DNA of 64,000 bases. Origin: Cucumis sativus (Eukaryota > Streptophyta > Magnoliopsida > Cucurbitales > Cucurbitaceae). The notes below the pieces were generated by a model. That model was not told where the DNA came from and made no database searches. It saw only the letters and a list, made by a program, of their open reading frames with translations. The DNA lies in assembly GCF_000004075.3 (NCBI RefSeq), contig NC_026656.2, forward strand, positions 22,144,607-22,208,606, in the 5' to 3' direction. Numbering within the stretch: position 1 is the first letter of the stretch; each line of letters opens with the position of its first letter. Shown piece by piece: positions 43,161 through 56,526 of this stretch. A program made the translations under genes and the position numbers.

Positions 43161-46046
43161 TTAGACCTGTTTAGATGGTTGAACGAGCAAGTTTCTGTCA
43201 TTGTTTTCTACAAACTTAGATAAAATGGTCGAATCGTTTCGTCTGTCTCTTTCAACTAACCACTCATCTTGAAATTGAACATCAACATCTCTGTACAACA
43301 ATTCGACCAAAAGCCATAAAAACCCAGTCAAGAAATCAGCTAGAATTTAAGGACATGCGTAAGGTGAAATTGAAAGGAAAGGAAGAACCTCCTTAAGGCT
43401 AGAACTTTATAGTTCGTTCGCAGGTATTCGGCATACTTTGTAAGTGCATCTTGTGCGTAAGGTTTGCCCACAGTTCTGATTGCAGCAGCACTGAGTAGAT
43501 TCTCCAAGGAACCATGTTTCTTCAAGAGCTTCAATGCTGTTTTTCGACCAAATCCTGGAGCAACATGTTGGATTCCTGGAACGCCATCTACCTCATCACC
43601 CATAATGCATCCTATGCAACAAATCACGATACCATACTTCAACATTTATTATTAGTTTTATTTTTTGTCAACACATGCATATATTCAAAAGGGCTTGATC
43701 GTTTTTTAGATTTTAAAAGAATGGTATGTGTGTCTGAACTTTTCTTTATAAATGGTTCCTACATTCTATGTTTGTAGCAGAGTACTTACTAAGACTCAAG
43801 TCAGAGCACGGGTCACAGTTGTACTGAGCTAGGTAGTGCCTTAAGGTGTAAAAGGACCATCTGTTGAGCTCCGGCAAAGGCATCACAAGTTGGATATCCT
43901 CTGAAATCAACTGCTTGAAATCTTTATCAGGAGAGGCTACTACCACCCGAACCCCTCTTTGCAAAACTTGTTCCACAAGTGTAGCAATAACATCATCTGC
44001 TTCGTGACCCTCAACCCTTACAACCTGCAAGATGTAGTTTCTTGGCATGAAAAAGAAGACCCCTGACGTGTCCTTTAAGAAATTAATACTCAGACAGCAA
44101 CAAATTTGTCCTAAATAATAGAGAGGTCAGCTTGCTGCAATTAACAGCAGCTAGTCCACACCACAATTAATAAGTTCAACCAAATATGTCACAAATTATT
44201 TAGACTTAGACAAAAATCACATACTGGAACATTACAGCTTCTTAGAGCATCTCTTATCACTTGGTATGACGTTCTAAAATTTCCCTTTGTAAATCTTTTT
44301 GAAGATGGTGGTCTCGTGAATTTGATCCGATGTGCTTTATATGAGGGTAACAACAGCCTGCGATGCTCACTACCTCCTTCCCCATCAAAAACCTGCAGAA
44401 CCAAAACAAATTTGAAGAGTTAGAGAAATAATGCTACTACTGATTCTGATAACATTTTCTTTATTAAGAGAAATTTAGTCAAAGAAAACAAGCCTCACTC
44501 GAAGTAAAATATCTAGCTATCCGACAATGCAAATAAGAAAATGACGAAATCTGAGTTACGAGGCTATAGGGACAGCGTAACAAGAGTCAGGAGAAATTTG
44601 ATGCACAAAGAAAAATTGAAAAGCAATCATATGGCAGCATTACATGGTTGTGTACATCCATCTTCCAAGTGATGAACTTGACTTACTCCAACAAAAGACC
44701 ACAAAATAATGCAAGACTCAATATACTTGCACGTACACTTAAGGAGAAATGAAAATGTCTCCTCAAAACTTTTGACGATGAGTTCCTAACATTTAACCAA
44801 TGCACTAAACATTGGTCCCAAAATTCTATTAAAGAAAATGAGATCCAAAATTTTACCCAACTTTCAGTACTAGAAACACTATTCAGCTGGAGGGCAGGCA
44901 GGGAGTCATATTTTATTCTCGGTTAAAAGTTGATCTTGTAATTCCCACACCACAAACAGTTGATTGAAGAAGCAAATAGAACACACGGGCACTCAACATT
45001 CCAAATTTGGAAATGATCTAGAAACATAAAATAGAAAACACCATTTGAACAAAGAACAACCTTCAAGTCACTGAGAAAATCAACCTACAAATTGTGGACA
45101 AAATTCGAGACCTTATGTCATGCAATGTCCTCTAACATGTCTTCTCGACAACAGTACAACCATACATAAACAAAGTGAAAAGGTCCATGTTAAAAAATAA
45201 AAAGAAACATGCTCGTGTTTTCATCATCAAGAGATTATGCAGATGTCCGTCACTTCTGAAAGCATTTAGTCTCGGCTGAACTGTTGTTTCCCCAAATGAC
45301 TATCGATTGGATACGAGAGTTTTTCGGGAGACGGGAGCTCAAAAGCAGGGCTAAAACTCGTAACTCTTAGGAGAGCTTATCTGTAGCACCTTTGTGTCCC
45401 ATTTGGCTATAGAGGAGCCATAGAATTTTCATTGATGGTTAATGGTTAAATACGTTAAATCAGTTGCCACGATAATTCATAGAATATCAAACCTAGCCAT
45501 CATTATGGATTGAACACAGACATTGGAACCGAAATCCACAAGAATGTATAAAAATTAAGCGCCAACTCAGTAGCGTGTGTATACAGATATATACAGCATA
45601 CAAAATTAAACATACTAATCGCTCGCCATTACTGATAATAAATGCAATACAGAGACGATGGTACTCACAGCAATAACAGGATCACTGTGGCTAACTTCCT
45701 CGAAGAAGATGGAAACCCAGCGACCAAAATTGCGCAAACTAGGTTTGCTACCTTGGTAGCATAAAGGATTTACATCCAGGAAAAAAACCCTTCCCGTCCT
45801 TGAATTATCAGCTTCAATTCTTGGCTGAAACTTCCCGTCATCCGTTTGAGTAAAAGCCGCAGAAGTAAGACGAGAAGATGGTGCAAAGGCAGTTAGATTC
45901 AGCGGCTTTGTTCTCCATGTATTGGGTTTGAGTTTGGATGTTAGTGGGAATTCGGGTTTCAGAGTTCTTGAGGGTAAGAAAGTAGGCGATGAAGAGTTCA
46001 AAAATGGCGGAAAATTAACGCCAATGTTGGCGCTCGCCTCGGCCAT
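43161..46046 (-). CDS. Organellar 5'-3' exonuclease (PolI-type N-terminal nuclease fold)
   Basis: Five exons join to 377 residues: 45669-46046, 44225-44392, 43790-44024, 43389-43611 and 43161-43290 (stop TAA). The ATG at 46046 is used; upstream open codons begin with TTG. The N-terminus MAEASANIGVNFPPFLNSSS is a plausible plastid or mitochondrial targeting peptide. The nuclease part shows VFDGEGG, the metal-binding EGHEADD (residues 187-193), SPDKDFKQL, and a helix-hairpin-helix stretch GDEVDGVPGIQHVAPGFGRKTALKLL (265-290). It resembles the Arabidopsis organellar exonucleases OEX1/OEX2 as I recall them. The last exon, RDVDVQFQDEWLVERDRRNDSTILS, matches the family better than the short read-through end of exon 4. 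The frame is intact. The likely role is organelle DNA maintenance. Confidence 0.93.
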
Positions 46047-47640
46047 TTTAGTACGGCTCTCTATCAAGAAAAATGACGCGGAAAAAAACGAAATTTCTGA
46101 AGGAAACTATATGAGATAGATAAACTTATGAATTATTATTATTATTATTTATTACACTTTTACTTATCCAACTTTTCATTCTAATTATTTTGTTTTTTTC
46201 TTTTATCTTTTTTACACAATTTAGTCCATTTTTATAAAAATTTCTTACAACAATGTATATATTTGGTTTTTCCAAGCTAATTTTTTCCATTTTCAAATTT
46301 TTAAATTTTGATGTAGTTTTTTTAAACAAGTAATAAAAGCCATCTAATAAATAAATAAAGTTTGAGGGAGAAAGATTATCATTAGGTTTAGTTTTAAAAA
46401 ACAAAATCATTACTAAACACAGACTTAAACTTTAAAATTTCAATTAGGTGTATCTACTCATAAGTTGATGATATGACCTATATTAAGTGACTAATCAATT
46501 AGATCCAATTAGATTAAGTTTATAATTTGATATGGTTAAGAAAATCATATATATTTCAAGTCTTTTAAATTATGTTCATGAAGGTAAATAATGTATTTGC
46601 AAGTAATGTAATATGTTAGATGAATAATATCGGCTAGCCTTGTAGTGCTTATTACGCGACATTGTTTTTATCACAATTCTTTGGAGGTGAATAAAATTAC
46701 TCATGCTACTATAGCTATAGTTTTTTCTTGGCGTTGCTCTTATGTTTAGAAATATGTTTTTCGTACTTATGTTTTGAGAGTATAGTTTCAATTGGTTTGT
46801 TCATATGAAAAAAAACTATAAAGTCAAAAGTTCGAATCTGTCATCTTAATGATTCTTCGAATTAAAAAAAAAAAGTTAAAAGACTCTAAAACTAGTCGAT
46901 ATTATTATTTGTACTTCTAAATAGTTGGGTTTAGTTTTTCTTTCAATAAATTTAGTTGTTAATTTTTTTTATATAAAAAATGTCTATATTAACATTTCTT
47001 TTATAACTTTGGAAAATAGTGTATGTTTTATAGACTTAGATAAATGAAAAAATTGTTTAAAGTATTTACAAAAATATAATAAAATTTGAGATTGAGAAGG
47101 GTAAAATGGTATTTTAACAAAATATATATTAAAAAAAATATATGTGTGTATATAATTTAATATATTTGGTAACGAAATTTGGCTCCAAAGGCGTTTGTAT
47201 GAGCAAACCCATAACAGAGTTGATCACTTCCATCTCATCCTTTTTGTAACCATAACCCAACGCAATGCAATACAACGCACCATCGAAATTCCTCAATCCT
47301 CAATCTTCAATCCATTCCTTTTCTCCACGCTTCATGATCATCTCTCTCCATCAATAATCAATAATCCATAATCTCCTTGATCTTCGTCGTCACTGAACAA
47401 TCCAAATTTCTCTTTCTTCATCATCCTTTCCCCGCGATCGACCCTTCCCTCTGTTTTCCCCTCATTTTCCCTTGTCTTTTTTTTTCTCCCTCTCTCTCTC
47501 TTCGATGATACCTCTTTCAACCGCCTTCATTCTGATTAGCATGGTCAATATGATGGGGTTACATTGAGTTTGCATGGATCGTATGGAATGGATGCTTTTC
47601 GATTTATGAGTTCTTATTTTCAACTGCTCCTTCAATTTCA
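46047..47640. other. AT-rich spacer between divergent genes and NIPA 5' UTR
   Basis: No gene was found in 46.1-47.2 kb; the DNA is AT-rich with short A- and T-runs. From about 47200 the sequence becomes CT-rich, as in a plant 5' UTR, and 'cttcaatttcag' ends two bases before the NIPA ATG at 47644. This suggests a 5' UTR intron, with the first exon near 47230-47530. Confidence 0.5.
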
Positions 47641-47643
47641 GCC

Positions 47644-50600
47644 ATGGCGGTTAGTGGGCCGGCTTCCAGTTCGGAGAGGCTCTGGAGTGACCCTCGCAAA
47701 GGCATGTCCAGTGATAACATCAAGGGTTTGGTCTTGGCTTTGTCTTCTAGTTTTTTCATTGGTGCCAGCTTTATTGTCAAGAAGAAAGGCCTTAAAATAG
47801 CCGGGGCTTCTGGTGTTAGGGCAGGTGATGATGAATGCACTTTTTTATTATCCCTTCTCTTTTCAAACTTTTCGACTCAGATGAACGTGTGATTTTTGGA
47901 TCCATTTTGGTTGCCTTTCCTTACTGATCTTAATCTTCGTCTTAATCTTAATCTTTACCTGGCAGGCGCTGGCGGTTATTCTTACTTGTATGAACCATTA
48001 TGGTGGGTCGGCATGATAACTAGTAAGGTTTCTTCCAATCTACGTGGTTGCTGCTGTGTTTTATTTAAAGGCTTCGTTGAGAAGAAATGATTTTGAGAAT
48101 TATTGTAAGCCCCCCAATTAAGAAGAAGTAACCATTGAAGTTATTCTATCTATTGCGCATTTCGAAACTAGTAGATGATGAATGGTACCTGAAGTATTTC
48201 TGTTGTTCCTCGGTGGCTAATACATTGATAAGCGGATGCATTTAGGTTCTTGCTTTTGATATCAGTGTCTTGGGAATATATTATCCACGTGTTTGCGTGT
48301 CTTTAGACTAAGATAATCTCTCTAAGTTCGTTCCATTTTGTGGGTAGTAATCATTGGCTTCTGATGCTTTTTCATTCATTCTTCTGTTCCAAGTTTGACA
48401 ACGCCCTCTTCTCCCAGTTTCCTTGCTTCTTCAGTTATTTCTATATTTGTCCCTCAATTTCTTCGTAGGTGGATTCTTATTTGCAAGTAAGAGAATACTA
48501 GAGAGAATTATTTGTTGCATTATGATCTCCGTTTCCTTTTGCATTTCTTTCTTAAGTATTTAGCTGAGATGTTCTTACTTTACTAAAACCTTGAGTATTA
48601 AATATTTCATCAGAAAGATTTGTATTCTAATGGATGTATTTTTCACGTGGCACTTGCCAGTGGTTGTAGGAGAAATTGCTAATTTTGCAGCTTATGCATT
48701 TGCACCAGCTATTCTTGTAACTCCCCTTGGTGCACTCAGTATAATTATCAGGCAAGATGACAAAACTGTCATAGTTTTTAACACATTTTGGCATTCACCG
48801 TGTTTTGACCATTTTTGTGGCATTTTTTGTGCAGTGCTGCTCTTGCTCATATTATATTAAGGGAGCGATTAAACATTTTTGGTATTCTTGGTTGTGTGTT
48901 ATGTGTTGTGGGTTCGACAACAATTGTTCTGCATGCACCTCAAGAGCGTGAGATAGTATCTGTCAAGGAAGTGTGGGATCTTGCGACAGAACCAGGTATA
49001 CACTAAAGGACATTCTGTTTCCATTACCACATTTAAGTTTTTCTTTAACTTTTGTGTGAGTATCAGTATCAATATACTGACGGTTTCTCTCCTTAATGTA
49101 ACATGTGCATGTTTTCTGTAGCTTTCCTTCTGTATGCTGCTTTCATGATAGCCACAACTCTCATACTCATAATACACTTTGTGCCTCGTTATGGGCAGAC
49201 ATATGTAATGGTCTACATAGGGGTTTGTTCTATTGTGGGGTCACTTTCGGTATGTAAGTTTTTCATCTGTTTTTTTCTTCCTTTTAGTTTTTACACCAAC
49301 CTATTTAAAGTTTCTGAAGTCGCATTGACAGGTTATGAGTGTTAAAGCACTTGGCATTGCCCTGAAGTTAACATTTTTGGGAATGAATCAATTAACATAT
49401 CCTCAAACTTGGGCATTCACAATGATTGTCATTACTTGTGTGATCATTCAAATGAATTATCTAAACAAGGTATCCATCTTTTTTATTTCAAAGCATTGAA
49501 TTAATTATTTAACCACTTTTGCCTTTTGAGGGATCACCAACTAGTGTTCGACCTTAATCTTTTGGTAATTGGCACAATATAGTTGGTTAGCTGTATACAT
49601 ACGTTGGTTATTGGTAGTTCCAGCATGCTGTATGGTTGAAGTTGGCACATTCTTGGCAAAATCCTTTTGCTATTTCAAAATGAACTTCTGAATCTTTTGT
49701 TATGATCAATTGTCAGGTTGTGGTAAATAGTCACAAGTATTAAGCGATATCATGTTCTAAAATTCCAAACTTCCTGCATTGAAGCAGTTGAAAGTTTCAT
49801 TAGGTTTCTAGTCAGATATGCTTGATAAATGAATTACAAATTAATAAAGTTGAGCAATGTGCCATGCAAACTTCTAAATATACAACTTCAATTATCAGAA
49901 AAACTATGACATGATCATAATTTTTCTTATCGGACACGTGAACTGAGAATACAAACTATCAGGCTATAACCTGGAAGTGATGAAAATATCTTCTTAGTTT
50001 CAATGACCATTCTGATTACGTTTTTAAAAAAGAATTTGAGATTTTCTGATGGTATTTTATTATTATTGTAGGCTCTTGATACTTTCAACACTGCTGTAGT
50101 ATCCCCTACATACTATGTGATGTTTACAACATTGACCATCTTGGCTAGCATAATTATGTTTAAGGTAAAGACATTTAACTCTTATTTTCCCTTGGCTTCA
50201 CATTATTGATTTCTCCCGACTGATGAATATGAGGCAATGAACACATTAAGTTTAAGATTTTCACTTGTGAGTTTGACAAATATTCCTCTTATTTTATGTT
50301 TGTATTTCTATTTGTGGGTTGTAAATTTTTAGGGAAATCGATGTTGCTTTCGATGAGCAGCTTTCTGTTCATAATTTCCAATATCGATTCTACTGTTGCT
50401 GTTGCCTGATTTCATGAATTATGGAGGCTTTTAGTAAGCCAATTGTCCTGTTTGCTTATTATGCAATTATGTTCTTTCGTCTAGAAAAATCATTTTCTTA
50501 ATCAATAATTTTTTTAGGTTAGTAGTTGTCTTTTAGATTCCGTCTTGTTGTCTTGGACTTTCCATTACTTGTTCTATTTTTTTACTCATTTTTTCTCAAA

Positions 50601-52831
50601 TGAAAGCTAGACTGCTCTTCCCATAGAAAGGGAAAAAATTGGTCAAAAGAATGCACAAGCAAGGTAATTGCTTGCAGTTGGTCTTTGAGAACATTATGTA
50701 TCAAGATTGGATGAATTAAGTTTAAGACCATTAACTCATGTGGATATGTTCGATCTAAAATAAATCCAATAGTATATAATCCTGTGAAAAGCTTTTCATA
50801 TGCCTAGTATGTTTTATCATTTCTATCAACAATTTGAACTCAGGGGTCAATTGAGATAGGAGGGAGAGCCTCTTTCCTTGAATCTTAATAGAATAACTAA
50901 AAGTCAGTCTCAACCGAAGCACAAGATCAATGTACCCAATAGTGGTTAAGGGAAATGATAAAAATTTGAAGCAACCTTCTCAGGGAGGCGTAGTGGCAAT
51001 AACTTCTGTCAATTATATTTTGTTTAGGAATACCTGATTCTCACCTTAAAAGTGGTTTCCTTACTTCTCATTTCAGTCAAATGTTTCATCTTATGTAATA
51101 ACTTACGCGTGTAAAAGCATCCCAATTTAAATAAAAATCCTTAAAAGAACACCAGTGGCTCGGGAAGAGAACATTAAGTAGAGACCTTCAATCCAGCTGA
51201 CACGAAACAATCTAGCCAAAGAAGTTTGCAAGAAAAGATAATTAAATTCCTTTCAAAGCAAGACATCACAAAACTCCCAATACTGCTAAAATCCACTGAA
51301 CAAACCCTCCAGAAAAACCTCTTACTAAAGTCTTAATTTAAAGTGAGATCCACACTTCTCCAAACTATAGAAATGCTGAGCCAGCCAAAGGGAGTAGTGA
51401 GTTGGAGAATGGAAATATTTGTATGAAAACCTGGCTGTAGCATAGCAACAACCATATGCAATACCCAAGTTTTATCAAACACAAAGCAATTCAAATAGTT
51501 TCCAAGACAACGATCACATTCGACTGTGCATCACATTGTGGATGGGAAAAGGTACTTCTCTTGAGCTTCGTCTGTTGTACTTGAAAGAACTCAAGGCAGG
51601 AAGTACCAATCCAATATCAGACAGAACTTACCTGCAGTCAATCCTCACTTTAACACAATGTTGCCTAGACACTCCAACGGTTCTCTAGCAAAAAACACCC
51701 CATGAAGTTGGCAGACAATTCATGCTTCTAAAGAATAGTGAATATGACATTTGGATGCCTAATGTGGTCATTCCAATTCCAAGCGTAAAACAAGAATGCC
51801 TTTAAAGCACCAACATTTGAATACTTTGTTCATCATTGATGAGAAAGTAGCCGTGGGGTGTTCATGAGGCTGAACATTGAACAACATTCGGTTAACATAT
51901 ATGATATCTATCATGTGTGCTTTTCTAACAACTTGTCCCCTGTGTAGTCCCTACTCTTTAGCATGAATTTGGTGAAGACCTAATTTTAGGGGTCTAGCTC
52001 GGATGATATGGTTACTCCATGTAACTCGTCTTTAACTAGGACTAGAAACTTGACTATCAGACTGACCATTTCCTTATCAAGAGCATATCATTTTTCCTTC
52101 TAACAAATAATACATGGATGAAAAAGGCGCTTACATTTGCACATGATACTATATGATAGCATTAAGGAGAAACAATGAAAGATTCACATTTCTTCCATTG
52201 GTATCCGTAGTCTGCAACTGTTCATATCAGTGATCAATTGATAGAACTCACCACGAACACTCATGAATTTCTAATTGTTGTGTGCTCTTATTCATACAAA
52301 GTTCCAAACTGTGCTCTCTCTTTTCATTCTCATTACTTCATTACTCTTTCCTTGTTGCCTTTTCCTGTTTTAATCATGTGTGTACAATGTACTTGGGGGT
52401 CTATCATTTGGTCGTTATTGCACTTTGAACAGTGGTGAGCTATATCTATTTCCTTTTTAATATGCCCATTCTTAACTTTCGGGACTCATCGGGAATAATT
52501 TTCATTGTTGATGCTGATTAACCTATTCCTTAACTTCTTATCAGGATTGGGATCGACAGGGTGCAATCCAGATTTTCACCCAAATGTGTGGTTTTGTGAC
52601 AATTCTCGCCGGTACTTTTCTTCTTCACAGAACGAAGGATATGGTTGAGGGTGGGTCATCACTTCCTCCTTCCATTGTTTCAATCCATATAAGTTACAAA
52701 ATATCTCATAATTGAAGTTTTGTTTCATTGTAGCTTCATCAACACCATCTTTTTCAATGCGACCTTCTAAACACACGGAAGATGGTTGTGAACTCGAAGC
52801 CATCCCACTTCAGCGTCAAGCATCATTATGA
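47644..52831 (+). CDS. NIPA-family magnesium transporter
   Basis: Nine exons join to 350 residues: 47644-47824, 47966-48022, 48661-48751, 48835-48995, 49122-49249, 49332-49469, 50072-50164, 52545-52650 and 52734-52831. The NIPA domain spans about residues 18-305 with some nine membrane segments. It includes [60 protein letters not shown], and [23 protein letters not shown]. The tail is cytosolic and polar. The family (Arabidopsis 'probable magnesium transporter NIPA1-9') sits in plasma membrane and early endosomes. Intron 3 is GC-AG; intron 7 is 2.4 kb and may hold decayed LINE sequence. The gene is divergent from the exonuclease gene, with about 1.6 kb between start codons. The frame is intact. 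Confidence 0.95.
50165..52544. other. Large NIPA intron 7, possibly with decayed retroelement
   Basis: No gene was found. The stretch 51120-51830 is less AT-rich than its surroundings and reads like coding-derived but heavily decayed DNA. A minus-strand LINE is possible, but no motif was convincing. The remainder is ordinary AT-rich intron. Confidence 0.3.
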
Positions 52832-55137
52832 TCATAAGATTAGACATTAGTCGTTAGATCTGCGAATTCACTTTTATCATCATGTTACATTTTCGTGCAT
52901 AAAATTTTAGGAGAAGCTACGACTGCCATTGGCTTTGTGATTGAACATTGTTGGATAAACTGGAAGAGGATACAAGCATGGTTGTGGAAGGATGGTAATC
53001 TCTTTTCTTTCTTGAAACTCCCTTTTTTAATGTTGGTTTGTTAGGAACCTCGGTGTTCTATATACTATATATATATATATATATATCTATCCATCTATAT
53101 ATTATATCATTCATTCATTGTCACCAAGAAGTATACTCTTAAGGAATCCTTGGCTTATAGATTGGCTTTGTAGAGCAAGCTAGAAGGACAATTTTACATA
53201 CTTGATTAAACTTCACTCATGGACTCCCTTTTTCTTCACTTCTTTCTTCATTTAATAGAAATTCATTGTAGCATTGCCCATTGGAAATGTACTTAGTTAC
53301 CACTTGAATCTATAAATATCATCCTTGCATTTATTTAAGAATGACCCTACAAAACAATTATTAAAGGTTTCAATCAACAATGCTTTTGTTTGGGTTGAAA
53401 TTCATTCTTAGTCCTTAAACTTTGGTGGAAGTAATAATTTAGTTCAAATATTATTGTTTGTAACAATTTAGTCCATGTCCTTTCAATTTTGTAATAATTT
53501 AGTCTCTATACTTTAACTTTTGTACGATTTAATCTCTATAATAGAAATTGAGGTAAGATGTATTGAGATTTTTTTGTATAAATAAACCGATAAACTAATT
53601 TAGAAACTCAACAATTTTATAAGTACAAAAATAATGAAATAATGAAAATTAGCATCTAATTTTGATTCTTTTTCTTACATCAAGGGTTAAGTTATCTTTC
53701 CAGGGCTAATAAAAGTACAAAAATTAAATGGTTTAAATGGTTATATATGTTATGGTTTATGGACTAAATTGTTATAAAGTTGAAAGTATGAATTATTTTA
53801 AAGATTTTAAAGTTGAAATGATTAAATGGTTAGGAAGAATATATAAGGATGGGTTAATTGTTTGGAAATTTACCATCCAAAAGCATTGGCAGTGACAAAT
53901 GGTATGCACCACAAGATGAGTGCTAAGTTTGAGGTTTTGAAAATGAAGGCATTTGGTAACTTTCTCTTTTTCCCATTTTGTGAAGTTAAACAAAAGTAAA
54001 GAAAACATTCCAAAGAGAGAACTTTAGTAGTGGGTGGGGAGTGAAATAGCATCAACCCCTACAAATTAATCTTAATACATTCATCTCCATAGTTAAATTA
54101 TAATTATAATTATGTACAAACAATTAGTACCAACAATCTATTTCCCCACTCTATAAGTTTTCACTTAATACATCCAAATAAACACCTTTTTTTGGAACTA
54201 CTTTTTCTAATCTAATTTAAATAACCCAAAATTATTTTTTTTCTAATTACAAACACCAAATTTAATTTTAAAAAACAAACTATCATTTACCATTTTAAAA
54301 GTTGATGGTTCAATCCAACAAACTCAAAATACTAATAAATTGATTCAACTAAATATATATGTTTGTATGTGTATATATTTTTTAGAAAAGTTTAAAAATA
54401 TAATTTAGCTTAAATTATATATAAAAAAAAACTTTTAAACTTTATAGTTTAGGTAAGAAATACTTACTTTTAAAAAACTTGAAGAATACACTTATCCTTA
54501 AAGGTATGCTTTAAAAATATTTTTAAACTATTGAAAATTCTTTAAAATATTCTTTAAATTTTACACCAATTTTCTCATCAAACAAAATAAAAACAAAAAT
54601 ATGTAAGTTTAAACATAAAGTTGTATAAAATCTCACAAAATTCTAAAACAATAATTTTTACTAAGACCTACTAAACAATAATTGACTGTGAAAGTTTATG
54701 GGTATTTTTTGGACACATTTTAAAACTTTTTAGGCAAACTAAAAATTTCAAACTTGCCTATAATTAAATTTAAATTAGGGTGGATTGAAGGCCATATCAT
54801 GAAGTACTTCATAATGCAAAAAGTGATGGCCACCTGCCCTTCAATGCCTTTTCTTAAATTGGAGGAATGACAATTGACAAACAAGTTTGCTTCATATGGA
54901 TGTAATTACTTCCATTTGTGATGTTAACTTATCAAACTCAAAATCATTTTTTTAGTTGTAGTGATATCCTTTTCCCAATCTCCTTTGTCAACTCTATGAT
55001 TCATTGTCTCTTCTGTTTTATAAACAATCTCAAACCCCAACTTAATCAAATCCTTTTCAACCATTTTCCCATCTCTTCTTTCCCCCAGATTCTCAATTTG
55101 CTGATCAAATCAACCTCTAAAATCTAAATCCACACCC
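52832..55137. other. NIPA 3' flank and AT-rich intergenic DNA
   Basis: The first ~250 bases are probably NIPA 3' UTR. An AT dinucleotide run lies at about 53066-53088. At 53395-53790 there is a degenerate palindromic repeat. It has 'acaatttagtccatg' on the left and 'tggactaaattgtta' on the right, with 'aatttagtct' units between, in the style of a MITE. No other gene was found. Confidence 0.45.
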
Positions 55138-55623
55138 ATGGAAGCTCAAGAAAACTTTAGCTTCCAACCCATTAATGGCGGCTCCACCCCCATCACTGAA
55201 TCACCTCCTCTTGCATCAGAATCAATTGACCACCATGAGAAAGAAGATCAAAGCGATGGAAATGTTGATTGTTCTTCGGAAATAAGAAGTAATGGATGTC
55301 ATAGAAAGAGCAATTCTTGCTCAGGCGATAGCAGAAGGACTAATGAGATAGCAATTAACAGCGATGACGAAGAAGATGAGAAGATGGATATGTTGTGGGA
55401 AGATTTCAATGAAGAATTGCTGAAGAATTTGAGTTCCAGATTTGGGTCTCGTCGGTTGCCAGAACTTGATGACTTGGAATCAGAGGAAGCAATGGAAGAT
55501 GGCAGCAGCAGCGGGGCGATGCTGTCGGCAAGGATGGCGAGTGTGGTAGTGATAATGAAGGTGCTGAAGAAGCTTCTGTTTTTACATAATTTTCGCAGGA
55601 AGCTCAAAGCTCGGACATGGTGA
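55138..55623 (+). CDS. Uncharacterised acidic plant protein, 161 residues
   Basis: A single-exon frame with a good plant start context (CACCCATGGAA) codes for 161 residues. Residues 1-75 are polar and low-complexity. A strongly acidic segment follows at about 79-100, with SDDEEDEKMDMLWEDFNEELLKNLSSRF. The C-terminal 30 residues are basic and hydrophobic, MASVVVIMKVLKKLLFLHNFRRKLKARTW. The block MDMLWEDFNEEL looks like a conserved plant motif, and I believe similar small unknown proteins exist, but I cannot name a family. No signal peptide; the C-terminal helix could bind membrane or protein. An A-rich region follows about 60 bases after the stop. Codon use looks ordinary. It may be a true gene of unknown role. 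Confidence 0.75.
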   Translation: MEAQENFSFQPINGGSTPITESPPLASESIDHHEKEDQSDGNVDCSSEIRSNGCHRKSNSCSGDSRRTNEIAINSDDEEDEKMDMLWEDFNEELLKNLSSRFGSRRLPELDDLESEEAMEDGSSSGAMLSARMASVVVIMKVLKKLLFLHNFRRKLKARTW

Positions 55624-56526
55624 TTGGGAATTAAGGATTCAAGAAGTTTGGTCTTTGCTGTGTGTTTTAAAATTTTGGGATGAAATAAAGATGAATTTGT
55701 TTGGTTAATAGTAATACCTCTTTTCCAATTTCCATATATACATTGTGAATAAGTTGAAAAAGGAAGCTATCCTCTCTTAATGATGATATGTGTATCATTC
55801 ATCCACGAGGTATTGTAAATATAGTTACAATTTTACTTGAACATGATTTGTTCTCAATTATATCTTTGAGTTCTAAAGTTGATACGAACATGATTTGTTC
55901 TATCTTTGAGTTCTAAAGTTAAGAATATCAAGACATGTCGCCAAGAAAATACCCCAAATAGTGATGAGAGATTTTAGTGTAGTTGGCAATTCCAAATACA
56001 CATAAAAAACTAACTGTCAAAACGAATCGAATGGGATCTTGTGATCAAAGATTACACCACCATATAGAAATGAGATTTCAAAGTTGCAAAAGCATCGAAT
56101 AGATACAGAATGGAACATAAAATTTTCTTCAAATGAACTTCATATCAATCGGCTTGTGAGACATAGTATTACACAATTTATATTGTCATAGAAATGGTAC
56201 AAATGAATTTGAACTCTCTTACCTCCAAATGAAGCAAGAATAGAAAGTAAAATTGCCATTAGTAAAACAATAGTGCAGCTCCCAGCCTTCCTCCATGGAG
56301 ATGTTAAGTAATAACTGCATCTTCAACTCTGTGTTTAACAATTTGCTGGTATAAGATGTTCAAAAGTTTGTAAACCTCAATAGCAAAATTTGGTTTAGGA
56401 CTGGCAGCTTTGTCCATCACTGGTGGACCAAGAACGTATGTATATACTCAGTACTCAACAAGCACTCAAGAGGTGTATTGCCAAGCGAATTCTATCAAAC
56501 CAGCAACCGTAACAATATATAATACA
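55624..56526. other. Convergent intergenic region
   Basis: No gene was found. A short direct repeat, 'gaacatgatttgttct...tatctttgagttctaaagtt', occurs twice near 55838-55920. The interval holds the 3' flanks of the genes on both sides. Confidence 0.5.

Noticed and set aside
48591-48860. Longer NIPA exon 3 reading upstream and downstream
   Set aside because: Splice sites and family conservation define 48661-48751; the extra residues match nothing.
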